From positions 1 to 64,000 of the forward strand of contig JAYMTA010000011.1 in assembly GCA_036897625.1 (NCBI GenBank): DNA of 64,000 nucleotides, written 5' to 3'. The DNA comes from Pelargonium cotyledonis. Lineage: Eukaryota; Streptophyta; Magnoliopsida; Geraniales; Geraniaceae. This document shows, piece by piece, positions 26,417 to 38,114 of this stretch (position 1 is its first letter; the number at the start of each line of letters is the position of its first letter). Made by a program: the position numbers and the translations under genes. A model generated the notes under the pieces. The model was not told where the DNA came from and did no database searches. It worked only from the letters and a program-made list of their open reading frames with translations.

Positions 26417-26490
26417 GTGACTAACGGGACTTGAACCCATGTGTTTTGCCTTGGCAGAGCTGTGTCCTAACCAATTTAGTTTTTAGTCCT
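26417..26490 (-). tRNA. tRNA-Gly(GCC)-like element
   Basis: A 74-nt tRNA layout. The T-arm ATGGG/CCCGT around TTCAAGT pairs at all 5 positions (one T-G). The anticodon loop CTGCCAA has U33 and anticodon GCC (Gly). The D-loop carries AATTGGTTA. Acceptor arms AGGACTA and TAGTCAC pair at 5 of 7, with the two outermost pairs mismatched. The anticodon stem CAGCT/GGCAA has 3 of 5 pairs and the D-stem 2 of 4. Mismatches confined to the first acceptor positions are the pattern repaired by 5' tRNA editing in some protist and chytrid mitochondria, but here other stems are also damaged. No CCA is encoded. This is one of the better tRNA candidates in the window. Confidence 0.5.
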
Positions 26491-26699
26491 GAACCTCCTA
26501 CCCTATTCCATTGAGAATTTTGTTTGGGAACTAGAGCCCCCCTTGAGTTACCTTAATAGTGTGAGTTAATTACGTAGCGTAGGTATCTTTTACAACTCTT
26601 AAAAATATTAGCCATGTTTTAAATTATTAAAGGAAACCAAAAGAATGCTTATCCTCAATATTCTTTTTTATTATACTTTGACTTAACTTTATCCTCTCA

Positions 26700-26765
26700 A
26701 CGAGGTTCTAGTTCCCAAGACTACACTTTACAGAGTTCCATTGACCTAACCATTGTACCAAAAAA
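26700..26765 (-). pseudogene. tRNA-like 5' half without a normal T-arm
   Basis: On the minus strand the sequence contains a clear D-arm word (TGGTACAATGGTTAGGTCA) followed by about 22 nt where an anticodon arm would lie. The expected T-loop is replaced by GAACTAG, so the 3' half is not a normal T-arm. It lies about 210 bp from the Gly-like element in the same orientation. I cannot assign an amino acid: a CTGTAAA stretch would suggest Tyr but is out of register. Confidence 0.3.
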
Positions 26766-28965
26766 AGAGCAGCCTGCTCAATTTATTATAACTAATTCTT
26801 TTGTTCTCCGGAAAACCCTTTGCTTATGCGATGAAACCTCTAAGGAGCGTGCTCCATATTATTACTCTTCCTTGGGAGCCTTTTATTATTTGTATAGGAA
26901 TCTCGCAAAATGAGAGCTTATAGTGACCCATTTTTGATAGTATAACTACCGGGTTTTACTAGGGTAGGTGTTAGATCATGGTATGGAAAGGTCCTTTATT
27001 TCAATAGGGCTACTTATGATAGAGAACTTTCAAAGTACTAATTGATATGTTTTAAAACTTATATAAAAATTTTTATTTAAACGGGATTAAAGACTCTATT
27101 CTATCAATTTCCTGGAATATCCTAGGGAATTTTTCTGTTTCTATTACAAAGTAAGCCGGAAGATTGAATTGAATCTGAAAACTATATCTTATGAAAGCGC
27201 TCTGCCCCCACCCACGAATTCTGGTTTACACTGGCGTTTCCCGATCAGGTGGTAGCAACGCACACTATAAAATTTAAAATATAGGAAATATGAGATATCC
27301 TCTCTGTCTCAAACTAAAGTAAAACAAGTGAACTAACTAAACACATACCTACCTACTTGATAGGCATTACAGCAATTCCCAAACTCTGTTTTTCATTTCA
27401 AAAAGAGGTTTAGATTAAATGCTGAGACTGCGAAAAGCCTATAAAAAGCAGCACAGGGGCCTTATAATACTAATTATATTACCGAAAGCAAGTCCTTGTG
27501 GAAAAAGATATAAGTCGAAAAGGCAAGGACTTGCTTTCTCTCTTATTATAATATAAAAACTTAGCTCCTTTAATTCCGATCTTAAAATAGAATATATAGT
27601 AGTAGGTTCCAAAATAAGGAATACGAAAGTCAATTGGGAGACACAGCTACGCCTAGTAAAAATATTATGATTTCTTACTTTATCTGGAAGGGGATAACAA
27701 TCAACGGTAACCCGATTTATAGACAATATATACTTAACATCACTCAATGGATTATGCTACTGAGCCTAGCAAACTGTATCCGCAACTCTCTTATTAGTAT
27801 ATTACTTTTGTGCGGAATGCACTAAGCGAAGCTCTCCTATTTATATATTATTGCTTTGATGCTTTATTATTACCTAAATTCCTAACTAAACCTATAGCTA
27901 CGAGAAGATGAAAAAGAAAGCCCGAAGACTTCTCTCTTTAATTAATAGGCGGGACTCCAAAAACCCCTTGCTAGCCAGAACAATAGCAACAGGCATTAAA
28001 ATAGCTACATTCTTAGAGGAACTAATAACACCTTAGATTTATCAAGTAGGGTCTCGAGCTTATGAATAAAGGTATAACAGAGCTTATAAAGGATATATAA
28101 GTTATATTCTATTTGAGTTTTGGGTAAAGAGAAGATCATAAAGCAGGATAACTCCGCGGGTTTGAGCAAACAAACCAAAGATAGACACAAAAAATGAATA
28201 TAACGTTAATCGTTTATGGAACTAATTCGGCTAAGTTAGCTGCGTTCGTATAATTTTGTAATGAAGTCCGCCCGGGCATATGATGACAAGCAGGTATACG
28301 GTATGGGCTCCTATTTATATTTCTCGATTTTTAGAGTTGAAGCAATTAATTACATATGTGAAGACCGTTCGTTTGTACAGCAGCTATTATAAGCAGCGAC
28401 TTTTTATAAACATGACACTCTCTTTCCTTTGTATTTTCTTAAAAAGAGATGGTTATGTAATTATATGGGAATTGAGGAAATATTGATTTATATGAATCCA
28501 ACTTAATTCTAATCTAGCAAGAAACTCCATGGAGTAGCTATTTTTGATAGGAAGAGTTCCTATAGTAATTCGGTAAAGAAATTCCTTTGTGCAATAAAAC
28601 CTGCAGGAAATCTTATTAAAACTTGATAACAAGAGTAAGAAAGAAGCTAAACAAGAAGGACTCTCCTTACCAATCCTTTTTCAACCGCCGGTAAAGTCCT
28701 TTTTTTTAGTAATATTAAGAAAAAATGGTAATAAGGAAAATTATATTACTTACTAAAATTGGGCCTTCCCTTACTTCGTTAGTTAGCATCCAGATATTAG
28801 GACATATTCTACGGGCCCTCATAAGCATATTCATAATAAAAAAGACGCGCGTAATACTATAAAGTACAAGCTCTTCGATTCGCAGAATCTTATAAATTTA
28901 AATGGTAGGTTATTCCTGTCTTCTCTTAACTTGCTTCTCAGTTTGCTCAAAAGCATAGAATCCCC
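26766..28965. other. Gene-free stretch holding a 15-bp hairpin
   Basis: The only structure of note is the hairpin at 27484-27538. Open frames of 102 codons (27439-27747, minus) and 63 to 68 codons nearby show no recognisable domain; the 102-codon frame runs across the hairpin. A TAT-rich stem CTTATA/TATAAG lies at 28083-28101. Confidence 0.55.
27484..27538. repeat. 15-bp perfect inverted repeat with 25-nt loop
   Basis: The arms at 27484-27498 (GAAAGCAAGTCCTTG) and 27524-27538 are exact reverse complements, separated by a 25-nt purine-rich loop. By my estimate a perfect 15-bp stem with a loop under 50 nt is expected far less than once in 64 kb of this composition, so this is likely a real structure. 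It could be an RNA processing or stability hairpin, a replication-related cruciform or the end of a small mobile hairpin. No T run follows directly, so a simple rho-independent terminator is not favoured. Confidence 0.7.
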
Positions 28966-29041
28966 GGGTCTAGCAGGACTTGAACCTACGGTTATTCAGT
29001 TAAAAACCCAGTGCTCTATCTCTTGTCCTTGTGTAAAGCCC
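28966..29041 (-). tRNA. tRNA-Lys(UUU)-like element, second
   Basis: A 76-nt element. The T-arm GTAGG/CCTGC around TTCAAGT pairs fully (one T-G). The anticodon loop TTTTTAA has U33 and anticodon UUU (Lys). The acceptor arms GGGCTTT and TAGACCC pair at 5 of 7, with three G-C pairs at the end. The anticodon stem CTGGG/CTGAA pairs at 3 of 5. The D-region is 20 nt rather than 17: it keeps GATAGAGC on its 3' side but lacks a partner on the 5' side. The words resemble bacterial-type organelle trnK. No CCA is encoded. It differs from the element at 8609-8680 almost everywhere outside the loops, so the two are not recent copies of each other. Confidence 0.5.
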
Positions 29042-31015
29042 CAACCTTGCAAAATCTATTAGCTTCTAGTATTGAATAACTCTATTTATGAGTATATCCC
29101 ATACCCACGTATTTGACAAAGTTTGCTCCTTTTACCAAGATGGGCCCGTGTACTTCTTGGTATTGGGTTCTGGGTATTTCAGTACCGGGAAAGGGCTCTA
29201 ACTCTCTCCTCAAGTTGGGTCGTGTCGGAAGATCTGCAAGAGGACCTTTTTATTATCAGAACAAATTTATGGTTAGTTATACAAGGAAAACCTGAGCAAA
29301 ACTTAATATATGGGTTAGCGCGAGGGAGGGCCTAGGGCCTTATAAAGACGCTACTCAAATTACACCGAAACACTAAGAAAAGAAAGGAGTGCTTAAAGCA
29401 AGCGTACTCTAGCAGCGCTTTAGTTATTCTACACAATTTAGAACACATTTGTTTTTATTCAATCAAAAAGTATTTAAAAACTCAAGAATAATGTCTATAA
29501 GTTCCGAATTACTTCATGATGGAGCTGCGCCTATGAAATACACCGAAAACGGCATAACTAAGAAGCTCTGGTGTCTAAAAGCTTTATTTCTCCCTATGCG
29601 TAAAGCCACTGCAATTTAGACTTTATGAAACTGTTTATTTACCTACTTTTTTGTTACAAGTACTCTATATTTTCATGGAAAAGTTAAACTATAGAGTTTC
29701 TCCAAAAGAGTGTCTAAAGGACTTCCTGCCCTAAGCAACCTTATAAAAACTGCAATCAGGTCGCTACGCTAAATTTTAAATAGACCGTCATAGCAATGTC
29801 TTTCTAACTAGGACATCCCTTTGTAGTTAACCGCCTTACTATAAGCTGTGAAAAAAATCTAAGGCCAATCGTCCAGCCTTACTTTAATTACAAGTTTCCA
29901 AAAGAGGAAAAAGGGGAACTCTACACGTATACACAGTCTAATAATTTTCTGGAAATTGTTAGGAGAGCCGCCCGGAAAATTAGCATAAAAGCTCCTTATT
30001 CTTGATATTGACTTTATACATAAAAGCTCCTTATTCTTGATATTGACTTTATACATAAAAGCAGTGCACCCGAGAATAGACCATTTTATAACACTACTTT
30101 ACAAGTAAAAGATGCATATATAAATTTGAAATTAATTTATCAATAGAACAGAAGAACCTTTATCAATATTATTGAGGTAATTGTAAGGGAAGCCCTGCGT
30201 ATAAAGCAAAGCTTTTTCTATTCACCAGAATACTATTAACCTACAACATCCCCATAACAAATATAAACTAGCTTGCCAAAAAGCTTGTCTTTAGTAGCTT
30301 AAACAGGCAGACTTTAACCCACAACAGACGGCACTTAAAGGACCTCACTTTCCTTAAGTCCGTAATTCCCCTGCGAGGGCTTCCAACTTAAATATACTGG
30401 TTCTTTTGATTAATCTTGTAAATAACATTTAGTACAGGCACTTTGTTGAAAAATCTAAGTTCTACCAAAAACTTCAATATACCTCGACGAAACCGCAAAG
30501 AGCTCCCTTTTTTTCCTTAAAAAAAAGAAACAATTGTTAAGGACCTTCCGGACAGTCCCTCCAAGGGCAATATGAATTCTATACCAAGGTGTTAATACCA
30601 TAATTTTCAGAAAGAAACTCTTAGAAATCTGCCTCTTTAGATTAAATAAGAAGGGAAGCTTTCCCAGTTAAGGATTATGGCATACGAGATTCTTCTAAAG
30701 CTTGCTTTTATGTCAATATAGTGCAATTCTAGGTACTTCTGAGGAACCTCTCTTGCCGAATAAATAAAACTTAATGAAATGTGACCTAGAAAAGAGCTAG
30801 GAGACAAGATACTAAGAATACGTCTATCTAGGTGTTGCTTGCTCAGAAACCCTCTGGTTTATAACTTATAGAGGTGTCCCGGATTACTTTGCCCCAATAT
30901 AGAAATCTAGGGCTTTTTCTTTCTTATACTTATCTTTAGTAGATTTCTTTTTTCATTAACAAATTCCCTTTAGACGGGATCAGTAAAGACAAGAAGAGAA
31001 TTCAATAGGATTTAC
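29042..31015. other. Gene-free stretch holding a 35-bp tandem repeat
   Basis: Apart from the tandem repeat at 29984-30061 nothing is recognisable. Overlapping frames at 29113-29335 and a 65-codon minus frame at 29859-30056 (which overlaps the tandem) look like chance. Confidence 0.55.
29984..30061. repeat. 35-bp tandem repeat, 2.2 copies
   Basis: Two perfect 35-bp units at 29984-30018 and 30019-30053, each starting CATAAAAGCTCC, followed by the first 8 bases of a third. Perfect identity implies recent slippage or ongoing homogenisation. The unit contains an AAAAGCTCCTT word of the same flavour as the window-wide purine/pyrimidine motif. No coding role is visible. Confidence 0.9.
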
Positions 31016-31087
31016 AGCGAGTATTCGACTCGAACCAATGACTTGGGATTCCACCAGCGAGTGCTTTAACCACTCGAAAGACTCTAT
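31016..31087 (-). tRNA. tRNA-like element, Ser(GGA)- or Phe(GAA)-like
   Basis: 72 nt with canonical total length. T-arm ATTGG/CGAAT around TTCGAGT pairs at 4 of 5. Acceptor arms ATAGAGT and ACTCGCT pair at 5 of 7, with mismatches at positions 2 and 3. The D-region CGAGTGGTTAAAGCA resembles the D-arm of Ser/Leu-type tRNAs. In the middle, the stem TGG/CCA closes a loop TGGAATC. By register the triplet could be read as GGA (Ser) or GAA (Phe), and no long variable arm is present, which argues against a normal tRNA-Ser. The element at 58373-58443 aligns with this one along the D-loop, the TGGAATCC centre and the T-loop, so the two may be the same isoacceptor family. Confidence 0.4.
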
Positions 31088-33176
31088 AAACAGTTACTAC
31101 TTACTATAAACGAGAGTATGAAAGACGACTTTGCAAAGGATAAGCTCAATCTTTTTCTATATAAGTAATTAAAAAGGAGTACTTTGACTTTCCCTTCCCT
31201 TGGACAAACCTCCTCTCGAAACCTATTCTACTATACAATTTAGCATAAAACCGCGATTCGTCTTAATATATTTCACTGCACTGTACGTAAAACAATCGAC
31301 ACATTATTATGGAATTTTGTCTGCTTCTGGTTACCCTCTGCAGATAACTTTAGTGTCTAGTTAACTTATATTCTTCGTATTATATACACCCATTCTTAAC
31401 TTGTGAAAAACCAATACCATATTAAAATCCCGAAGCTTAGCTTAATAATGGGGAAATGTTCGAGATTTTTAATGATTTAAGAATCCCTATACCAGCTACT
31501 TTTGTAGTCTTCTATATTCTATTTCAATAAAAGCAGAAATTCCTTAGATATCCAGTACCGCAGCAAGTAGCATAATTTAGTATTCAATAGGTTTTATATC
31601 CCACACTAAAGTCCTTTTAAGGAGCTATTTTTCGGATTAACGAAAGTGTCTACGAAGTTTATAGTATCAAGTACAGCTTAAAGTGGAAGCAGTTGCTTTT
31701 ATAAGAAATTCCCACAATACAATTTAAAATATACACCTGTAAAAACCCAAAACATTTTATGCAATTACAGAACGTGGGGATATTTAAGTATTTTAAGTAG
31801 GAGTGGATTCAACATAATATTATAAAGTATATTCTCTTATCTCGGATCGGGATTATAAATAATTAGGGAGGACTGCGGCCCAGCATATCCTGGTAATTAA
31901 ACAAAAGAAAACAAAGTTTTAAAACGACTTGGGGTTAGTGGTTCCCCCTTTTCTATAGTGAAATTTTTCTATATTTATTAATGTATTTATAGAAGTTTTT
32001 TCCTTATAATAGAACCCTAATTTAGCAATCCCGAAGCGTTCCCTTGTAATCCCTATTACGAGGTATCGCCTAGATTTTTTTTTAGTTCTACTTAGCTAAA
32101 GTACTATATCTGCATCTGCCTCAAAAAGAAGTGGTTGTTATCCTTTCCTCCTTTGCTTTGGGAATAGCATGTATTAAGAAGCTGTATAATGTATGGAATA
32201 AAAACCTATAAAAAGTGGGGAATCCTAACCAACTTATTGCTTGACTTCGTAAAGACTCTGCTCCAAAAATCATTAAAAAAATAAGGAAGAGCGTAGTGGC
32301 AAGTCCTGGTGATACTTAATACATTACTCTAAAAGGGACCCCTTTCAAAATACTTTATTAATTTGTACCTCTTAACCCGGAGCAAACGATTAAAGGAGAA
32401 TTCCTGTTTAAGGTTTCTTAATGCAAGGGCTTTAAGAAGACGAAAGTGAATCCGGGGTTAAAGGCATAAGGGAAATTAAGGACTTTTTATTTAGATGGGA
32501 AGGACTCTAGAATCCTAAGGAAATCCTGGACTAAATTCTCAGTTATGATATTTAAGAAATTCCTTTAACAAAGTTGAAATAATCCCTAGAAAACGCCTTT
32601 TCTAAAAACTTAGAAGACTTTTTTTTTTATTTTTAATGACTTAAAATTATCCTACCCAGAAAAATGAAAGGACTTTAGACTCACATTTCTTTAGGAACCC
32701 CGGTCTAGTAAGAGACAGGAAAACCTTAATTTTGTAAAAAAACTGTACTTGTGCTACCTTTTACTACTGAAGAGGGCTTCCTAATAAAAATTACACAACC
32801 CAGCCAGCCCGCGGATTCCTTATACTCAGGTAAATCGCTTCCTTTAATAATTAATATAGACTGCATAGCGAGCTCCTTAATTAGGGTTTTTTCGCTTTCA
32901 AAGGATACCGAAGAGTTTCTAATTTTCTAATAATTCTAGGTTTCGCTAGGGGATCTGGTAACACTAAAAACTCTTTGTTCATAGGGGTAAAACGAAGAAT
33001 TTGAGCCTTATTCCTAAAAGGTTTTCCGTTTCTTAGGCCTGTGCTTTTCCTTATGTTATAATTCAAGAAAGAAACTAGTATCAACAAGTGTAGATTTATT
33101 GGGGGATCTCCTTCACTAAAGCGCAAAAACTTTATTGAAAGCTTAGGCTAACCCTTGTATTCGAATCTACAGAGCG

Positions 33177-33193
33177 CCCCTAGGTTGCAGGGG
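33177..33193. repeat. Five-base-pair GC-rich hairpin with 7-nt loop
   Basis: CCCCT, a 7-nt loop and AGGGG pair perfectly, with exactly the geometry of a tRNA anticodon arm. On the minus strand a TTCGAAT word follows about 15 nt downstream, but its stem does not pair and the loop lacks U33 on either strand. It may be a chance hairpin or a worn tRNA relic. Confidence 0.45.
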
Positions 33194-36100
33194 TTTTCAG
33201 AATTCTATACTAAAAGCTGCTTTATAATTGCCAGCTATCCACCACCATACACTTTTTTATACTAATTAAATTAAGACTTTTCGAAAAATAAAAAAAAAAA
33301 AGAAATAAGAGGGCCCAAGAAAAACGAGAGTATATAAAAATTGAATTTCTTTCCAATAAAGAGGTATATTCCCAGAGTTAAGCTAAAGGAAGGGGTGCTT
33401 ATCAAAAAAGCGCGCGGTCAAAGTACTCTCTTAAAGGGTTTCCTTAGATAATAAGTCGTTGAAAGAGCAAAAACAAATTCAATTTGTCTGGGGCTCTTTT
33501 ACCCTTTTATACAGGTAGGTGAAACCCAAAAATACTTTATAAATTTCAAGGAAAACTAAAGAGGAAAGTGTGAATACACAAATTTTAGAGTACCTGAAGA
33601 AAACCGACAAATTCCTAAATAACAAGGAAACTTAGATATACCAAGGACCCTTTTTAGCGAATAACAGATGTAAAATACTAGCATACCAAAAAGCAAATTT
33701 TAAGGCGGAATAAATACCCCTTTAACTAATACCGCCAAAAACTTGTTGGTAAAGCTTTTTTTTCGTGTACTATATCAGAAGTTAATAGAGCTTCATGTAT
33801 GCTTCATTTCCTGGGTTTTCCTTTAATAAACACTGTAATATGATATCTACTCAGCAATACGGAAATACCGGAAACTTTATAATAAACTTCTCTTCTTAGT
33901 CTTAGAGGAAGTACTCAAAAATTCATACAAAATTTCAATTTAGGATCACTCTCGTGGAAATCAGAAACTTACATATATCTTTTGGCTAGCAAAAAATTAT
34001 ATTTGCATTTACAACTCTATTCTGAAATAACAAGAACTAATGAATTTAACGCCACAGCAGCTTCTTGAGGGACTCTTTACTACTAGATACTCTTATAGGC
34101 TTTAATTGTTTCTGAGTTCCCTACTGATCGAAGTAAGTTTAAGCCCCTCAATACAACACGAAACCAAGGAACTCCTTCTCTCATTCACCGACTTAGATTA
34201 CAAGTTTTTATAAAAATATAGAAACCCCTTTTAAACCTGAGAAATGGAAGTCACATGGTTTATCTTTTTCTTATGTCTCTTTTTCTTTTATACTTATTAG
34301 TACTAGATTGACAGTTCCCTTTCGTATTGTATATAACGAGTACTTTTAACAACTTGTGCCTCAACAATAGGGGTATACTTTGAAAGAAATAAGAACCGTT
34401 TTCAGACACCCCCTTTTCGGTACCGAAATATTGCACTTTTCACTTTCAACGTAGGGCACCCTTCTATTGACTGACCCTAAAATCGAAAGAATTTCCTACG
34501 GTATACCTAGCTACTATATAATATAATTTATTATCAAACCTTACAGGATATCCTTTTCCTTTTTTTATCGCTCTGATTCTTATTACTAATAGACTTTTAA
34601 CTATATATCTTTAGTTACTTTGTGTTATGGCGAACTCCTTTATAAAGATCAAAGGAATTTTCTGCTGAAGTTTAGATCACACCCTACTTGTAGATCGTAA
34701 AAACGGATCTCAGTAAGTAGTACGTTTCATTTTATAAGTCAAAAAAAATCCCTATTAATTAAGAATTACCTTCTTTTTTCCATACCTGTTCCAGAGAGAG
34801 ATTCTATATATGAGAATTACTACCAGAAGTCTATAAGGAAGAAGAGTCCTAACTCCTAACATTTTTTTTTTTTTTCATTTTTTTAATTAAACTTCTGTAT
34901 AATTCTTAGTTTATTTAGTAAGTTAGGGTTCCTTTAAGTGATATTTAGTCATTAAGCATATATCTCCTAGATGTTATCTTATAATCGGAGTTATTTATAA
35001 CTAATCCCCAAGTTCCTTGAAAAAATACGAAACCTAGTCTACCGTTAAAGCTTACAGCCACGTTCCGTAGTAGAAGTTCCCTTTTTGAGGGTTTCCGGAT
35101 CTACTTAGCTAGATATCTCATTTTAGCAATCAAACTGTTTTAGAAAGAATAAGCCAGCACTCTTTTTGATTTTGAAAAGCCTTAAGGACACTGGATTGGC
35201 ACATTTTCTATCATCATTCCTTACTGAGCTATGTAAACAGGATTACTCTTATTATACCTAACACCTTTTTAGGAAGCGGGTATATGAGTAGGACACTATG
35301 CTATTTTTGTTTTCATTCTATTGAGGCAAATTGGCACTAATTACGCTTTTGAAAGCCAACTAAGTAGGCTATGCTGCTAGGACTTCTTGCAATTACAAGA
35401 GCCGTGAATTAGAGTGCAAGCATAGGGTGTCTTGTCTATATACTCTTTTGTTTTTGTTCTCTTTCTAGAGAATTTTTTACTTTACTATAAACTAATATCC
35501 TAATACTAAAAGCATTTATTGAAACCTTTATTTATATCTATAAAGCGGATAGCTTTGCGTGGAAACAATTAAAAAGTAATTACATTTTGGGGTGTACAGG
35601 AATCCCCGGTATTTTCAAGGAGCCCCTCGGATCCAGTAAATAGGCAATTCCTATCAATTCTAAGGCAAGTACTAATTTTCTTAATAACCGGAGTCCCACC
35701 AGGGGATTTTCCAATACTACATTCTAGCTTCACAATAAAGAGACTTTTTTTTTAAGGCAAGAATTCATTGTATCAAGTCAATGAAACTCCTGCGCCCCTT
35801 ACTGAAGTTCTTTTTTAAAATTATCCGGAAAGCACTCTTGTTTTAAGTATCGAATCTAATTTTTCTAACTCTATACCTGTGAGAGAAAGATTTATAGTGG
35901 CTAAGAGGAGGATCCCCGGCAAGTAGGCTAACTTACAGAAAAATAAAGTTGATATGCATTTTTGAAAACTTCTGCGATATAGGGGGTATTATACCTAAAA
36001 GCAATTTCTATTACCTTATCTATTGAATCCTCTAGCACTAGCCAAGGAAAAAACATAAAGCCTTCCCAGAAAACGCCTAGCTTTAGGACCTGTAATTTAA

Positions 36101-37156
36101 TCTTTTTTTAACCCGTACTTAAATCTATATCCCAATTAATCTTTGGTTCCCCCACTCTTTTTAATCTGGTCAAGCCTGGGAATACCCCTTATTTTAAGAT
36201 TAATTCCAGGTAAGCCAAGACGGAGCCCTTTAGTTAGAACGGCACCCCGATTCTCAATATTTTAAACTTCTAAGAATCCCCACTTTATTAGTTCTATATG
36301 TAAACTACAATTTTCAAATAATGGTTATGGCGGAGCTAGCGAGTAACAAATAAGGAGACCCTTTTTAACTAGATGGCATATATTATTTTCCTGTTGAAAA
36401 TGGAGAACTTGTAGTAAGAAACTCGTATCTAAAAAACGTAAATAGGATAGGTTGAACTCTTATGATATATCAGTCAAAAACTTAACTGACAAGAATGCTT
36501 ATGACGGTTTTCCTCCCCAACAGCGAAGAAATTGCATATAATTTTTCAGGGAGGTTGTTCTAAATAATAACAGAGATAGAAGACTGAAGTGTATGAAGAG
36601 AATAAAAAGGTTTAATAAGAAAGCTTGTAAAAAGGACTTCCTTGGGTAGCATCTCTTATTATTGCGTACCTATAACTTTTTACGGTGTTTTATACTATTT
36701 TGGATGTTTTTACTGTAATGAGAAATTTTCGTATATGTTATAAGATCCCACCTGCTCCTTTATGAATTTTTCTTAAACTGAATGTATATATCAGCGCCTA
36801 CTCATAATTTATGAAGCGGAATCCATGACACGCCTTTTGCTTTTTGAAGAGTTTTTCCTAGCTTTAGTCACGGACTAGTCTTCTATTTTAAACTTAATAA
36901 AAGAATCCTTTCTCAGAGCTTCAAACTGTGCTGTGCGAAGGCCTAAAATTAGGCAATTGGAGTTTTTATGACTAAAAATATACATGTGGGTTATCAAGAT
37001 ACAATACATATAAGAAAGTACTCCATTATCTGATATAAGTTTGTTATAAACCCCAAAGTCAAAGTTGTAAATAGCCTTTTCAAAGCAAAAGGACGTCAGT
37101 TTTCTAGTTCTAATCAAATAGTACTTGAAGCTAAAACAAAGAAGTCTGTTAAGAAA

Positions 37157-37202
37157 TACTGGAAATTTCCTTCTTTATAATTGCGAAAGTAAATTTCCAG
37201 TA
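37157..37202. repeat. 12-bp inverted repeat with 22-nt loop
   Basis: Arms TACTGGAAATTT at 37157-37168 and its exact reverse complement at 37191-37202 flank a 22-nt loop. The outer flanks (AAGAAA and CTTTTC) extend the pairing imperfectly. By my estimate one such stem in 64 kb is not far from chance, so functional weight is low. Confidence 0.6.
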
Positions 37203-38090
37203 CTTTTCTATAGGTAAGTTACTCCTAGTTCAAGGATCCTGCAAAACTGGACCTACGATAAACCCGATAAAATATGCAATTAATCAGAATTCATTATCAA
37301 AACGGATGTCCTCAATTACTTAATTAGCCATACAAGTTTTATACCTCTACTCGTGAGATCTCGGGACTAACTCAAAAAAGTACTTTCTACTCTAAATAAC
37401 TTATAATAAATTCTTTATACAAGGGATATCTATAAATCTTCCTTATCTACTGCCAAGCGTAAGCGGTGTTCGTCCATCTTCCGGTGGTGCACTATATCCT
37501 TCCTGGTTATTAGAAATTTTATCAGATTCTTGTAGAAAACCTCTGCTGTTATACTTGACAAAAATTATCTAACCAAATTCTCTAAAAACTCATATTTATA
37601 CAAGGGCCTACTCGGGAAAATGGAAAGACTAGCACACGGAGAAGGCCTACGGTCGATCTATTGATGACTCTAGTGTAACTTGGAACCCCCCCAAACTTCT
37701 TTCAAAATTAGAACCCAATCTTAAATCCGAGACACTCACTCTAATATTACTTTAAAGTTTATTCTGTATCAGTTTTCCCTTTGGTCTTGTAGGGTATGGA
37801 CCCAACAAAAGTAGAAGAAAAAAAGGTTGTTAGATGGGTCTCACGAACATTTAGCTTACTATATACAAATATAAATAGAATTTAGAATGTATTAACTAAC
37901 TCCAAAGCTGCATCCCTTGTCTATAATTAAACTTTTCGGATAAGTTGGCAGAACCCTCCCTCTCATTACTGTGATTTATAGGCTTTATTACTAAAATTTC
38001 TGACTGAAGAGAGCTCCTTGATTAAGTAAACTTGAAAATAGTTTAGGACTAGAAATATCAGTTTATTACTCGGAATCCTTTAAAAAGCTA

Positions 38091-38114
38091 GAGGTTTACA
38101 GCATTCGAACCTAT
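38091..38114 (-). pseudogene. tRNA T-arm remnant
   Basis: On the minus strand ATAGG, loop TTCGAAT and GCTGT form a T-arm with 4 of 5 pairs (one T-G), followed by a possible 3' acceptor arm AAACCTC. No D-arm or anticodon loop can be placed in the 50 nt upstream on that strand, so only the 3' end of a tRNA is supported. Confidence 0.3.

Larger units (their letters stand above)
31088..38090. other. Long gene-free stretch with two hairpins
   Basis: Seven kilobases without a recognisable gene. It includes the hairpins at 33177-33193 and 37157-37202, a 14-T run at 34862-34875, an A run near 33290-33300 and GGGCCC at 33311-33316. The 81-codon frame at 32881-33126 and the 80-codon frame at 36875-37117 (both minus) show no known motif. 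Confidence 0.55.

Noticed and set aside
26825-26836. Group II intron domain V-like word TATGCGATGAAA
   Set aside because: The complementary second strand of domain V is not present downstream, and no intron core or exons are visible.
27439-27747. 102-codon open frame, minus strand
   Set aside because: Runs across the 15-bp hairpin, has no known motif and is within chance length.
32881-33126. 81-codon open frame, minus strand
   Set aside because: No recognisable domain and no conserved context; within chance expectation.
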